Shown here piece after piece: positions 36,970 to 50,359 of a DNA stretch of 64,000 nucleotides. Numbering within the stretch: the first letter of the stretch is position 1; every line of letters starts with the position of its first letter. The DNA is from Inia geoffrensis (lineage: Eukaryota; Chordata; Mammalia; Artiodactyla; Iniidae). The stretch lies in contig CM070904.1 of assembly GCA_036417435.1 (NCBI GenBank), positions 129,766,695-129,830,694 on the forward strand, written 5' to 3'. The notes below the pieces were generated by a model. The model did no database searches. It was not told the origin of the DNA and worked only from the letters and a program-made list of their open reading frames with translations. The translations under genes and the position numbers were made by a program.

Positions 36970-39423
36970 ATAACCTTGACCCTTGGTCCTGTACTAACCA
37001 AGATCCACTTCCTCCCTCCGTGTGCTTTGTGTTGGCCATCCTCGTGGTTAGCTTGGTCATGAGATTTCTACATTTCTTTCAGCCCACTTTATCCTTTAGC
37101 CTAGTTTAATGATAATAAGTTTCTTTCCATCCTTTGTCCTCATCATCCTTTCAAAACCACAACTTTTTTCATAGTAGATTATATTTGCGGCAGGGGGCGG
37201 GGGGGTGGGGGGTAGTCGAAGCATCTTGCCTTTCAAGTGGAGTCTTTAGTCTGTTCCCAGCTGGACACAGCCCACCCCTTCTCCAAACCTGTGATGACCC
37301 TCCTCCTGGATGCCCGTGGCCGACCCTGGCAGATGTCCCTCCCTAAGCTGCCCTGGGAGATCAAATGCACAGCTGGGCAGCCCAGGGTGCATCAGCGCCT
37401 CTGCTCCTGGCTTCCCTGGCTGACAGCATACGTGCCGGTGCAGATGCTTGTCTCTGGATGGTTTAGCGTTGCTGAGCAAGGCCCAGCCTCGCCCCTCCCT
37501 GGAGGAGCTGATCTGAATTGGCCCCTGCTTGGTGCAGCTTCTGATCCTTTGTTTGTCCTCAGTCCCATGTTCCTCCTGATTCTAGCCTCAGCTTTTTGAC
37601 CTCGAGCTCTGCACTAAGAATTGGCCATTTGAGGAAGTCACCCTGGACGCTGCGTCATCATCTCCTGGGCTGGTGCTTGGTGAACCTTCCAGGGTTCTGT
37701 AATCCCCATCACAAGGTCCCCCTTCACGTTACGGAGTTTCTCTCCCAGCCCTTCCTCCTGTGTTGAGAATTCTCCCACTCCCTTTCCTGAGTCTGGGGTG
37801 GCTCCCGTGCGGCCACAAGTCCAACTGCTGGGGTTTCAGGTGAGGTCTGACACTCAGAGCTGGCCCTCCCTCCTACAGATGCTGGAGGGAGGACAGCTGT
37901 CTCTGTCCCATACGGTCCCAGCGACCCATATGTGGGTTCTTCCCCCTGTGTTGGAACCTAGTACTTTGAGTTCCTTTTTGTGCCATAACTTCTATCAGCA
38001 AACTTCCTACTTGTGGATAAACCAGGGACTGCTTCTCAACCCCTTCACCTTATGGAATAGGGACATTGTCTTGCAATTAAGAGAAGCCACTGGAGTCCTT
38101 CTCTTGGCCTCCCTCGCACCTTCGGTGCCCTCTGAAGCTTCCGCCGTACACCTGGACTGACTTTCCTCGTCCTGCAGGCTGAGGCCTCTGACCCGTGCAC
38201 TTTGCCGGTAGACCTTCGTCTAGTTCTCTCTATCTGTTGACTCTGTTGACTGGCAGTTATAAGGAAACAGCTCACTTCTCCAGACTCCCTGGGTCGCTTG
38301 CAGTCGCACACCGGATTGTTTGGCAGTTCTTCTGAAATTAGATTGACGTGAACTTTATTGCTTATAATCAATACACGTTTACTGGTTTTTTCCCTTTATA
38401 TCCCAAAAGGGATCCGCCAAGATTCTGCCAAGGAAGGCATCTGTTTATTTCATTTGCTGGTTAGTCTTAAAACACTCGAAATATTATTTACCGAAGAGTG
38501 ATTTAGACAGACTGTATCCTTTCTTCGTGTGTGATGTTGGTTTAGTGATATGTCTGCAGATACAGGGGGGTTCATGGCCCCCCAAAAATGTATGAAAGGG
38601 TCAGTAACTCCTCTAATTTGTCAAGAGGCCCCTTACTCTGGCTCTCAGTTGTCTTCTCTTTCCCCACCCGACAGCCGATTCTTAAGTATTGTTTTCCTCC
38701 ATATTGAATTAGGTGACGGCACAAAGAATTCCCTGTGTACCTAGACTTCCCTTTAGTTCCGTGATAACTGCTAGTCATTGACCTCCAAAGTGTAGACAAA
38801 AGCAAGATACTCTTTCTGAGTACAGTGAATCACTTGGAGAAACATACCGCTTGAGTACAAATAATGTGCTTTCTTTTGTAGCATCCAGCTCTTGTGACCT
38901 CCATGTTGTTTCAGCACCGTACCACTGACCCCCTCAGACATCTTCCTGAACAAAATGCTTGACCTCTTACGTAGAGTTTTCACCTGAGTTCCCACCAGAC
39001 AACTTCAGTCTTACCTAGATGTCTAATGGTATTGCTCTCGGAGACAAAAAGGTTATTACAAAATAGTTCCTACTCCATGGAACGTTACCCAAAACTTACA
39101 GGAAGAGCCCAGGTTCCTAATGTACCATCTAATATGCAGCAGCTCACAAAATAGGATTTCATGTCCGTACCGGTGTCTCATCCTCCTGGGTAGAAGGCAT
39201 CGGCTGTGTCTCCTGTATTTCCAGCGCCTGGGTTAGTTCAGGACACAGAGGCAGAGCTGATATCAGTGTAATGATGATGCCACTAGTACAAGACAGATCA
39301 AAACCTTATTTTTAAGCGCTTGCCACCGTGGAAGGGTCATAGGATTACAACTCAGGATGTCTGATAGAACCTCTTGTCCTAGATTGTAAAAGGTCTTTCT
39401 TTTAATCTCTCTTGGATGTTTAA

Positions 39424-39693
<270 letters not shown>

Positions 39694-40579
39694 TAAGTGG
39701 AGATTTTGACCATTAAGGTTGTAGACTAAGGTTTACAAGTCTCATCTCTTCTGTGGATGCTTGTTTCCACTACACCCTTGGGTTCCTGGACTGCCAGCAA
39801 GCAAACTGTGGCACTTTGAGTCACAGCTGCACAAACCACTAGGCTTTCCCAGGGCTGGGTGGTTGAAAGTCAACGTTTTACACATGATGGAGGTTTAAGG
39901 GTCTTCTAAAAAACATGAATTCATTGTTAAGGTGTCAAGGATTAGTATTAACTAATTTGTAGTGACTGTGTTTAGAAAAATGGAAAAGCCATTTGGAGCA
40001 AGATTTAAAGGAAACCCCCGGACCTGTGTAAAAGTTCAGATTCTCTCCGTTTTCTCTTGTAACTGTTACGTGATTCTTTCACACAATTTTGGTTTTCTTT
40101 ATTCTCTTTTAAGGGAGAGTTTGATTTTTGCTCAGGATCAGAGAAAGTTAGTGTTTTCTCAGAGCAGATGTGTTGAGAAATTCCTGGCTTCGGTGTGCAA
40201 TGCAAACCATTCAGAGTGTCGTGGTTTGTTTTTGTTTAAGAGTCTTGGCAAACTGTGCTGTGGCTTTCACCTTCCCGTGATTGCTTGTCAGAGAAAAGGT
40301 GGTAAGAACCGCTTTAAGTCTTCCACCAGCAAACTCAAACTCCTCCAACATATGAAATCCCTTCACAGATTTCAGTTGTTTCCTTTCCTGTCTCCAACCT
40401 ACATCTGATCTTCTCAAAGTAGATTTCTGTTCTGCAGTCATTCCTAGCATATGTCTCTGCCTCTTGATGCTGCCTTTTTTCTTTTCTGAAATGTTAAATG
40501 TTTTTAAAGAGGAATAATGCTGACCCCACAGTTCCATGGCATGAATGACATTGTTTGACAAAAGGAGGGTAAGAAAAAG

Positions 40580-40670
40580 GGGACAGAATTTGGGGTCCAG
40601 CAGCCTGGGTTCTACTGCCCGGTGCTGCATGGTGTTGAGCAAGTAACTGAACCATGTTTTACATTAGGCT
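40580..40670 (+). mobile_element. MIR SINE fragment
   Basis: GGGGTCCAGCAGCCTGGGTT and GTTGAGCAAGTAACTGAACC match the sense MIR core. Confidence 0.6.
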
Positions 40671-40983
40671 GATCTTGCCTGGCCCTGCCCCCGTCACAGA
40701 GGTGTGACGGCAGGTGCTGTGGAAACTCTTGAAGCACAATACAAACATCAGCTGTTGTGACTAATCAAAATAAAACTGGCCTTTCTGATAACAGAGACAT
40801 TAGTTCAGTTCTAGAAAGGTGATACGGTTACTTTATGTGGTCTCATGACCTGCTGACCTTCCTTCCAAGTGAGGCATGAGTTTTCCCTTTGTAGATGGCG
40901 TGCTAACTCCGTGGGATGGGAAGAGAGAAAAGCGCCCAAGAAAAAATGTTTCTGTACTGAAGTAAAAAGCTAATGTCTTCATT

Positions 40984-41065
40984 AATTTATTTATTTGTTC
41001 AAAAAGTACTTGCTGAGCACCTGTTCTGTGCCAGGAATTGTGCATTCTGTGGATCCAGAATCTCT
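40984..41065 (+). mobile_element. L2 LINE 3' fragment
   Basis: TTTATTTATTTGTTCAAAAA, then CTTGCTGAGCACCTGTTCTG and TGCCAGGAATTGTGC match the L2 3' end. Confidence 0.65.
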
Positions 41066-41139
41066 GACCTCCAGAGCTTCTATGCGAGGCAGCCACCCTA
41101 TAACCAACTTTCCACTTCCCCTTCTAACCTTTGGGACAC

Positions 41140-41290
41140 ATCTATCCATTTATTTGTTCGAGTCAGCAAGCATGTACGAAGTTTCTAATGTGTGCCGGTC
41201 ACTGTCCTGAGCTCTGGGGGTACAGAAAAATGAGGCATAATCCCTATCCTCTGGAATCTCACCGTCTGGGAGGTGGGAAAGATGAGCAGA
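41140..41290 (+). mobile_element. L2 LINE 3' fragment
   Basis: This is a second L2 tail: ATTTATTTGTTCGAGTCAGC, AATGTGTGCCGGTCACTGTC and CTGAGCTCTGGGGGTACAG. It lies close behind the first, so the two may be parts of one duplicated or split copy. Confidence 0.65.
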
Positions 41291-42489
41291 TCAGCCAGTG
41301 CAGTGCAGCAGCTCATAGGAGGTGTGAAGGCCCAGGGGTGATGTGCTCGGCTTCACCCCAGGAGGTGGGGCAAGGCTTCAGGGCTTGAGGGATGCCTGTG
41401 TGGGGTGTGAAGAAAGGATGGGAACTTGCCAGGCACATAGGATGAGGGAAGAGTCCTGACGATTTGAAGCAGTGTCGGCTGTGTAAGATTTGGAGTTTGA
41501 AGTGTCATCTTGAGCTCTGTGTTCTTTGGGGCTTAACTGCCACTTACTGTCCTAGGGAAAATGTAATGTTTGATAACAAATAGAAAATGCAAAATGCCAT
41601 ATGAACTCTATTATATCCCCAGAGGAGGTTATGTCATGGGCCTCGGCTAGGGATTGAGTTTTCAATGCCCAGTTGCTTTCTCTTTAAGATTCTTGCTGTT
41701 GGGTGAATGGGAAGATTTGGGTCACGACTGAAATCCCTTTTCCATGGTCACACCCATGGTCGGTTTATTACACACATCCTTTCAACCCTAAGCTGGGTAA
41801 ATCCCCATTCAAGGAGCCTGGTAGATGTTTCATCTTCTTTGGATCACAAGTAGGGACTTGGAAGTGGGAATATGATGTCCGCAGGAGCACAGCACCCCTG
41901 TGCTGTGGCAAGTCCCTCATGGTCACAGCAGTGCTCAGGGATGTGGTGCCCTCAGCTAAGCCTGTGGGCAACGTCCTTGGCTGTTATCACCTGGAGCTCT
42001 ACCCAGTTGTTCATAGAACTCTCTCACGTGAAGAATTCCAACCCAGCAAATTTAATTTGAAGTAAATGGATGCTACTTTTAAGTGATGGACTTTTAGCTA
42101 AAGATAGGTATTAGTTATTTTAGAGCTAACTTGCCAAAGAACTTAACACACTACTTAACCTCATCTTTCATTCTCAACTCATTTGAATTCTGCCATTTTG
42201 TTTTAGACCTCTGGATTAACTGGGCATCTTTTGTTGCTTTTTAGCTTTTTTCTTTTTTATTCCTTTTCTATCTCCATGTTATGAATTAGATCAATGTTAT
42301 GTGCCTTCCCTTCTAGTCATTTTTTTCATTCACATAGACCTGATACACACTTGTACTGAAATCCCTGTGTGTAACTTACTAGTGTCTTAGCATAAAAGTC
42401 CATAGGCAAAGTGACTCAGCCAACGGATATAAACACTTACAAGATTCTCCGTACATATTTCCAGATTCATTTCTAGAAAGGTTTTATAT

Positions 42490-43860
42490 AAAATACCCTT
42501 CCGTCCATAAAGTGAGTGCTCATTTCACCTCTACACATTTTTAGAATCTATGCTAATATTATAAGCAATAGAAATATCTCGTGTTTTGTTTATTTGGATT
42601 TCTTCAGTTAGTAGTGAGGTTGAACAGCTCATATATTTATGGGTTTTGTGTGTTTCTTATTTGTAATTGTGTAGATGTATCCTTTGTCCATTGTTGCACG
42701 AGGTGCTTGTCTTTTGCTTATTGACATGTAAGAACTCTTTGTATATTAAGGATAACAACACTTTGTAATATATTTTGCAGCTATTTCCCCAGTTTACTAT
42801 TTGCTTTTTGAATTTTATAGTCTTATTTACATACAGAGTTTCCCCCTCTTTAGTATGTAATCAAATCATAAGACTTGTACTTCTGTAGTTTCTACTTTAG
42901 ATATTTAGAAAGCCTTTAATAATCCTGAAATAAGATCGTAATTCATATATGTATTTCAGAGTTTTATAATCTTATTGTTGTTCCTTTTCCCCTTTTTTAT
43001 AATTAACCTCTAATCCACCTTTAATTTGTTTGGGTCTACTATATATAATAGGAAATCTAGTTAAATTTTTTATTCAAATATATAACTAATTGTTCTTTCT
43101 CTCTTTGTTATTTCCTTTTCCTGTTGATTCTATTTGTCACCTTTCTTGCACAACTAACTCACTTAGTCAAATTAGCTCTGTTTCTGGGCTTGAAAATTTA
43201 TTCCATTGACCTACTTTCTCCGCGTTGTGTGGATTTACCACATTGTCTTAGATTCATGGCTCAATTTATATCTGGTAATGTAACGTATAACATGGTTTCA
43301 TATTACTCTTTTATTTTATAGTGTTTCTTGGTTATTGCCACCATTTATTTTTTCCCGTAAACTTCAGAATAACTTGAAACCTTTCTCTTCCCCCCTAAAA
43401 ATAATCTCATTGTGACTCTAACTGGCATTGCTGTTAATCTATGAATTAATTGTGGAGGAACTGACATCTTAACTATATTGAGCTTATCATAGAACACAAT
43501 TCTTTCCCAGTTTATTCAGACCTATTATATACCCCTCAGTAAAGTTCTAACACTTTTTTTCCATTTAGATCCTGTATGTGTCCTGTTAATCCATTCTATT
43601 ACTTTATAGTTTTCGGTGAAATGTGAAGCTGATACTTGGTGGGGTGAGGGGTTGTCTATTCTATCATCTGACTGGTAAGAAATAAGAAAGATCCTAATTT
43701 TTGTATTTTTTATACCCAGCCATCTTACTGAACTCTTCCTTAGTTGGAATAATTATCCCGATGTTTCTCTTTGTTTTCTAGTGTGCAGTCATAATGCATT
43801 CCATGTTTCAAACATTATGATGCCTAACTGTATGTCAATGTTGCCTTTTAGTTTCTCCCA
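42490..43860 (-). mobile_element. Old L1 (L1M-type) ORF2 region, antisense, decayed
   Basis: This AT-rich stretch reads as the complement of L1 ORF2: CTTTGTATATTAAGGATAAC, GCTGTTAATCTATGAATTAA, GAGGAACTGACATCTTAACT and ATATTGAGC. No long frame survives. Confidence 0.7.
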
Positions 43861-43912
43861 GCCAGTTTCATGATTTGGATACCTTATTGCTTTGCCTCCT
43901 GTACCATTCACT

Positions 43913-44080
43913 TACCATCATTATTGAATCTGCTGCGTGCCCAGCCCTGATGAGTGCTCTGGAGATGCAGGGGACCCTCCCTCCAAGGGCTTACACTCCG
44001 GTGGGGTGTGGAAGAATCGGAAGGTGAACACACGAGCAAGGCCACTGAAGCTGGTGATAATTGCTGAAGGGTCTAAAAGG
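43913..44080 (+). mobile_element. L2-like LINE fragment
   Basis: TGCTGCGTGCCCAGCCCTGA, GCTCTGGAGATGCAGGGGAC and AAGGGCTTACACTCCGGTGG follow the L2 3' pattern. Confidence 0.55.
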
Positions 44081-44799
44081 GGCACTTGGGTAGAAAGTTA
44101 CTTGCAGGAGACGGTGGTCTTATGTTATTCCTAGTATCGGGGAGTGGTTGGCCAGTAGTGGAATGCTGACTACCTTTCAAACGTTAAAATGCTAGAAATG
44201 TGATCATCTTAATACCGAGTTTCGCCAGGGACCTGGGGAAGAGGAGGAAAAACGCGTTGTCATGCCTGATACTGCATTACCTGCATACTGATAACCCAGC
44301 CTGGGTCTCAGTTTGGGGCTTGCGAGTTAACCAGAGCAGAAGAGCGGCAGTGAAGATGGGGTGGCTGCCAGCTCCACTGGGCACCTGTGGGATGCAGGCG
44401 CTGCAGGCTGAGGGACACGTTCAGGAAGAGTTGACCAGTGGCATCCCCACCACCAACCCCACTGGGAAAGTAAGCAGCATGCCTGGGGGAGGATACCCTG
44501 ATGTGGATGCTCATGCTTGCAAGAGAAGGAAGCAGGTTGGAAAACTCAGACCTCTGCATAGTCCCGGGGAAACATAAATGAATGGCAAGGAAGGGCATCT
44601 CTGACCATGAGGGACGTAATGGAGGTGTGCCAGCCCGCCCATGAACTTGTATTGTTGGTCAGAGACGAACCCACCAGTCAGCACGTGCGGCACACGTGCC
44701 CCAGGGCTGCAGAGTCTGTTCAGCCCTGCTCTTATTCATAAACCTGAGTGGACAACCAAGACGTTTGTGGAAACCAACAGTCAAAATATGAAAGACCAA

Positions 44800-45470
44800 C
44801 ATAAGCAAAAGGACAACTGATCTTGGAAGAAAGAGAGTGATAATTTGGGGAAAGAGAACTTAAGAGGAAATTACAACTAGGATCATCAGAAAGATTTAAG
44901 AGGTTGCCTTTTGTATTCCAAAATGAAACAAACAAACAAAAGATGACATGGAAAACCTGGGGAGAAAGAGTTCTTGGAAATTAAGGAGAAAGTTTGCAAA
45001 ACTAAAATTTTCAGTAGGCGGATCACATACTATAAAGAACTTGGCTTAAAGATACTGTTGGCAGTATAACAGAAGAAAATACGCTAGAGGTGACAAAGGA
45101 AATGCCAGTGTCTTCCCATCTGAAGAGTCAAGTGTCAAACTGGATGGGAGAGGAAGCTCTGTAAACACGGACAGATCCCCCAAAGCATCCAAAATAACTG
45201 GAAGACTGAGGCTACCTATCAAGGAAGAAAACTCTGACAGTCCTTGACCTTCTCAAGAGTAACACCTTGTGTGTGTTACAAGAACAAATAACTTTGAATC
45301 TAGGAGCTTATGTAGAGCCAAACTATTATCGATCAAGTGTGAAGACATTTTTAGATCACACACAGGGATACAGAACACTTCCCTCTCAGTGGATTTCTGA
45401 AAAAATTACTTAAGCATCTACTTCAGGGAGACGAAGAAGGAGAAGGAGAAGGAGAATCCAGAAGATGTTT
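44800..45470 (+). mobile_element. Old L1/HAL1-like 3' region
   Basis: This purine-rich stretch, including CAAACTATTATCGATCAAG, TGAAGACATTTTTAGATCAC and the AGACGAAGAAGGAGAAGGAG end, resembles the 3' region of old L1/HAL1 elements in sense orientation. It is highly diverged. Confidence 0.5.
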
Positions 45471-45807
45471 CTTTATTCAGACCTGGTTAACTTCCACCTT
45501 CCCCATCACATCTTCCCCTTCCTCCAAGGTCACTTGCTGAGGATGCCCAGGGCAGCATCCGCCATATGCGTTCCTTCGCCATGGAACCTACATTGCCATT
45601 CTAATGGGAACCCATCGGAAACCACATTTTAGAGTCTGCCCAACTGTCATCTCAGGGATGCTTCCAGAGGAGGGGGTCAAATGTCCAAAACTATTTTCTG
45701 ACACGAGTTTTTGGCTGGGTTGGTAGGATAATATTCATATATGACAGAATATAGGATTGTTTCAGCTCTGACAGGTATTTTGACATTTCAGTAGAAAGCA
45801 GGAAAAC

Positions 45808-45945
45808 ATAATGGCCAACAGTAGGGGCTTTGGAGCCAGAAACACCAAACTGAATCCCGTCTTCCCCATCTTAAGACCTAAACCCCAGCTTCCTCATCTT
45901 GAGAATGGGAAAACAGTGCCTACCCCCATCCTTGTCAGGATAACA
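45808..45945 (+). mobile_element. MIR SINE fragment
   Basis: GGGGCTTTGGAGCCAGAAAC, CTTCCTCATCTTGAGAATGG and GAAAACAGTGCCTACC match the sense MIR consensus, with a short region missing or replaced in the middle. Confidence 0.7.
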
Positions 45946-46639
45946 CACTGCATCCCTCTCCAAAGCCTGACCCGGGGTGACTCTTCAGAACTGTATCAGG
46001 AATCCACCATAATAGTCGTGCTCATCACTAGTGAAGAAAAGAAAGGAAGAGTGTTGAGAAATTATGTTTTTGAATTAATTTTGGTAAATGCCATGAAGTG
46101 TTTATTTAGCCTTTGAGTAGACATAGTGGGTCAGAATCAACTAAACCCATGCCCCGCAACCCACAGCTCCCCCCCTCACATGATGGCAGTGAGCTGGGCA
46201 GCCAGAGAAATGCCCTTCAGGACTTCCCTGGATCTCCATGGGGGGCTCTGCTCCAGTTCCGTGTGTCCGTCCTCTCTTTATTCCTGTGTTCGCCATAACT
46301 CCTGGTTGCGACATTTGCTTCCCAGATGACAGCTATCTTCTCATCCCTATAGTGTGCCTTTGTTGGGTATTTGCAACTGTGGGTGTGTTTTTATCCTAAC
46401 CAGATTGATGCTGAGACCTGCGTGACGGGGAGACCTTTCCGCCTCGTCTTCCACCTCCCCCCACTCAGGCCCCCAGCGGTTTCAAAATATGAAAGCCGTC
46501 TGGAGGGTTGAGGCTGATTTTCCAGGGGTGGGGGCCGGGATCTCAATGTGTTTTGAGTATGGAACCGCTGTGGACATCGAAAGTCTCAACCATGCTGTGT
46601 CCCTCCACACTTCAGTAATCAGGGCATCCAGCAAACCCA

Positions 46640-47215
46640 TAAAAAACCCAACTAATGGCATGAATATTCAGTGACCTAGAATAGTAATTAGTGTCATGAA
46701 TATTAATGTGATCGGACTTGCTTTTTCCTCTCCTCTTTCTCTCCCATCCTCTTTCTCCCTCTCTCCCTCTCTCTTTTTTTTTTTCCACTTAGCCGGCTCT
46801 AAAGATGGGTCATAATGAGAGCATTTAAGAGGGAGCGCGCTCTCCGCCGTGACAGGGACTGGGGTAATAAGGAGAGCTTGATTAACGCGGAACACTTGGG
46901 GGAGAGATGAGAGGCTTCACGTGGGCCTGGTCGGGGGAGGCAATGAGACCCCGGCAGCTCTGTTGCTGCTCCCGGAGATTAATGAGGCCTAAGAGTGCAT
47001 TAGGAACAGTGACAAAGGTTTGATCTAATGGGCTCAGTCATTTTTCCTTTGAGTGACAGACGCACAGAAGTAATTGGCTGTGCAGAATGGCAGCTCATTG
47101 GCGGTACTTAAGGATACATTATCCCCGTTGTGTGGCCCGCAGAGGCTGTTTATCAAAACTGCTCACGCTGCAGACGCTGAGTCGCTAAGCTGCTGCTACG
47201 GTGGTAATAGCTATT
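46640..47215. promoter_or_regulatory. Candidate conserved enhancer; possible HACNS1/HAR2 counterpart
   Basis: This is a repeat-free block in the intron just upstream of the AGAP1 cassette exon. It contains a 66-nt pyrimidine tract (46721-46786), a GC-rich palindromic core GGAGCGCGCTCTCC (46833-46846), AT-type homeodomain motifs nearby (AGTAATTAG, TTGATTAACG, GGAGATTAATGAGG, GTGCATTAGG), and a perfect TALE (PBX/PREP/MEIS) decamer TGAGTGACAG at 47050-47059. HACNS1 (HAR2), a limb enhancer with a cluster of human-specific changes, is known to lie in an AGAP1 intron and to regulate GBX2. This block fits that element in position and character. I could not align it, so the identity is inference. Confidence 0.5.
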
Positions 47216-47569
47216 TAAAAAAAATAATAATAATAACGCAACATGCAACATCAAAACTAGATCCGTGGTTGTCTTGTAGAAACAAAGTTTTTCTTTGTTT
47301 AGTTTCAAATGGTCTAGAAGACATTTTCATAACTCCGGAGTCTGTGGAATCTGTTCTGTGCACCGGATGAGCAGTCTCCTCCCGGTGGGTCGAGTCGCAG
47401 GCTCGTTAGGACATCAGAGCCCTTGGTCACCCGCTTATTTCCCACACTTTGGATTCTGTTTACAGCATGAATCCGCCGATAACATAAATTGGATGCTTTG
47501 GCCAAACAGCCTTCTAGCAGCTCTGGTGGAACACTTGCAGATGATCACCTTCTTGGTTGAGAATTAATT

Positions 47570-47870
47570 TGCTGGAGAATACTCCCCAAAATCAGTACCA
47601 CGTGATGAGGTCTGCTTCCATAAACCAGGTTTTATTGGAGTAGGTTTTGATGGCTAATTAATAATTCATTATTTTTAGCTTAAAAACGTTTTGTGGGGTT
47701 TCTCTAAGACTAAAATTTGAAGAAGTTGGTGACATCTGAAATGAAATGGCTCTAAAGTTACTATTTGATTCTTTATAAGAGTTTTGGCATCTGCTTTTAG
47801 GAGAAATGCCTTCTTACTGTTAGTTGTTTCTATGTTTAGACGTTTCTCCCACTGAGATTTAGGCAAATGT
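47570..47870. promoter_or_regulatory. Candidate conserved non-coding element with ATTA cluster
   Basis: This repeat-free AT-rich block contains GGCTAATTAATAATTCATTA around 47652-47671, three overlapping homeodomain-type cores within 20 bp. Conservation was not tested. Confidence 0.3.
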
Positions 47871-47892
47871 GTGCTACATTGTTTCCATCATT

Positions 47893-48010
47893 AAATTGTG
47901 AACTCTTTGAGGCGTAGACCATTATTTCTTTTCCTTCGTTATCCTCTCCTAGCTTCGTGACCTAGCAATTATTTTTGCATTAAGTAAATATTCCTGAGTG
48001 TCGCCCATCA
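47893..48010. mobile_element. L2/MIR-class fragment
   Basis: TTGTGAACTCTTTGAGGCGT, AGACCATTATTTC and AGTAAATATTCCTGAGTG follow a pattern common to ancient L2/MIR 3' ends. Short and diverged. Confidence 0.45.
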
Positions 48011-50147
48011 TGTGAGATGTAAGTGATAAATATTGAGAGTAAGTATCGTTTGCTTTCAGATAACGGTTCCTCCATTGCAACATTCCGTGATCAAGATTAC
48101 TGGGGTACAGTTCACATATAAATCAAAGCCATACCTTCCAGTTTAAGGAAACTGTCTTCAATCATTTGAACTCTAAATGGAGTGTTCTCTTCTGTAAGAA
48201 CTGACAAAAGCAAGTTAATCCTTGATGATTTCCGTTAAAAACATAGAAGGATGATGGAGGTACTGAGCCATACATCTCTATGGGAACAGATATCCCGATA
48301 AGTAAATAAAAGTTGCTTTAGAAACTTTTCCCCCACCTCAAAAATGTGTGTGTTCAGTGAAGAATAGTGTTTCAGCTGTTGACATGATGCTTTCTAGATT
48401 GGGAAAATGGTCAGCATTGGGAGAGCTCTAGGAAAGAGGGCGTCTTTCACTGACCCAACGGCCTTCAGCAGGGTGGCTGGCCGGGGCCTCGGCTGGGACC
48501 AGGGCCTTGGGTTAGAGCCTTTCTGTGCTAGAGTCAAGTCTGTGGTTGGCCCACTTGCTCCGTAATCATTCCCACACTGGCAGAGGAGAACTCTTCCAAG
48601 TAGTCATGACGTTTTACCAGCTCCACACCTTGTGGCCTGGCATTTGGAGAAACCACGCATACAGAGACCGCACTTCTCTCTCTGGAATACTCCTAGCGAG
48701 TGGTTAAACCCCAAAACATCCTGGCCCACAGACAAGCAGCTCCCCTTCACATCATCAGAGTTGCAAGCATGGCGGTCCTCAGTGCCCTCACCCGCAACAG
48801 GCTCTCTCTGTTCAGTCCTAAGAGATGGTTCTATGAAGCCTGGATGGGAGAGGAAGAAATCCAAGTGAGCACTTCTGGGAGTGGGGCTGTGTGGCCGCCT
48901 CCCTGAAAGGGCTTATAAAATTCAGTGAGAGCCACAGGGAAGACTTCCCTCAAAGCAGTGCTGTCAAGTCGCACTGAATTTTGTGCGAAACACACCTATT
49001 GTAGGGATCAGATGGAAGAGAAAGAATATTTTAAAGACAGGACCGTTATGCACGGCAGAGGAGGAAACTGAACTATTGAATTAAGTTGTTGCGGGCATAG
49101 AACCAAATCAGAAGCTAGGAGAGAAGATGATATGAGCATCTTGGACTTTCTGTTTTAGAAAACATTATTACTTGAGTGCTATATTCGTATTTTATTGCTT
49201 AAAAAAGTCCTTAGTTTTAGCCTCCTTTTGTGTAATGTCACCGTACCTCATTATGACTGTATTGCATATAAACTTGTTCATGTAACCCGTACCAAGAAAT
49301 GGCTTGTAGGTAAGTAAGCATTGTGTAAGCATCACGTGCATAAGTAAGCGTTATGGTGACACTCTCGATAGACACCTTCAGAATCCGTAGTAACAAGCGT
49401 TCCTCAGGCAGATAGATATAAATGGGCAGGATGAGAAGTGCAGGTGTCGTTTTGCAGTGATGAGTGCTGGGCCACCCAACTGGAAAAAGCAGATTTTGTC
49501 GTTGCAAATAAATATTTAAACTCTTTCCAAATATCAGAACTTACCTTCTGATTGTGCTTAATATTTCCTTCTTAATTTATACCAAGCGCCAAATTCTATC
49601 CATCCCCAAGGTGGAGCAGCATCCCAGGGATGGGATGTAAGCAGGACCATGGATACTGTAGCTCACCTATCCTTGCCCGTCAGGTAATCTCATTCATCCG
49701 TTGCTTGCGTTCTGTCCCAAGCACATGATTTCTTTCCTTTCTGTCTTTCCTTTTATGAACTCTACTTCTGATGACTTTGGCATTACCTTTGGAATTTGGG
49801 GAGACTAAGAGTGGGAAGAGTGTCGCCGAGTTATCCCAATGCTAAGTGCTGTACTGGCCCATATACAGGAGTAGGTGTTCAAGAAACACCATTGGTGAAT
49901 GAGTGTTTGGGCTCATGTGAAAGTGATGAATGACTAGGACACCAAAACACAGATAGGAGGCAAACAGTCCGAGCAGTTTACACACGAAGAGACACCGCCA
50001 CGAGAGAAACAGGAGTAAAATATCCAGACTTCTTAGATTTTAAGGTCAAACAAAATTAGCATGATCACCATTTTTGCTAAAAAATTAAACTGTAGAGAAA
50101 AGGACAACTCACTGTCGGCAAAATTGATAACAACTACTATCTTCAGA

Positions 50148-50292
50148 GGCTTTGCAGTATACGAAGTGCTTTATGTAATTTGGTCCTTGTGTTAACCACA
50201 GGGGGCATATTATGATCATCATCATTATTATCTCCATTTTATCGTCATTGTTACTGTTCTGTCCATTTTACAGATTCTGAACTGACTTGTTT
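50148..50292 (-). mobile_element. MIR SINE fragment, antisense
   Basis: CGAAGTGCTTTATGTAATTT, TTATTATCTCCATTTTATC and CCATTTTACAGATTCTGAAC match the MIR complement. The TCATCATCATTATTATC stretch looks like a small local expansion. Confidence 0.65.
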
Positions 50293-50359
50293 TCAGGATG
50301 CCCAGGTACCATCTTCTTTTAGCCCACGGGTCATTAAGAAAATTAATTAATAACATATA

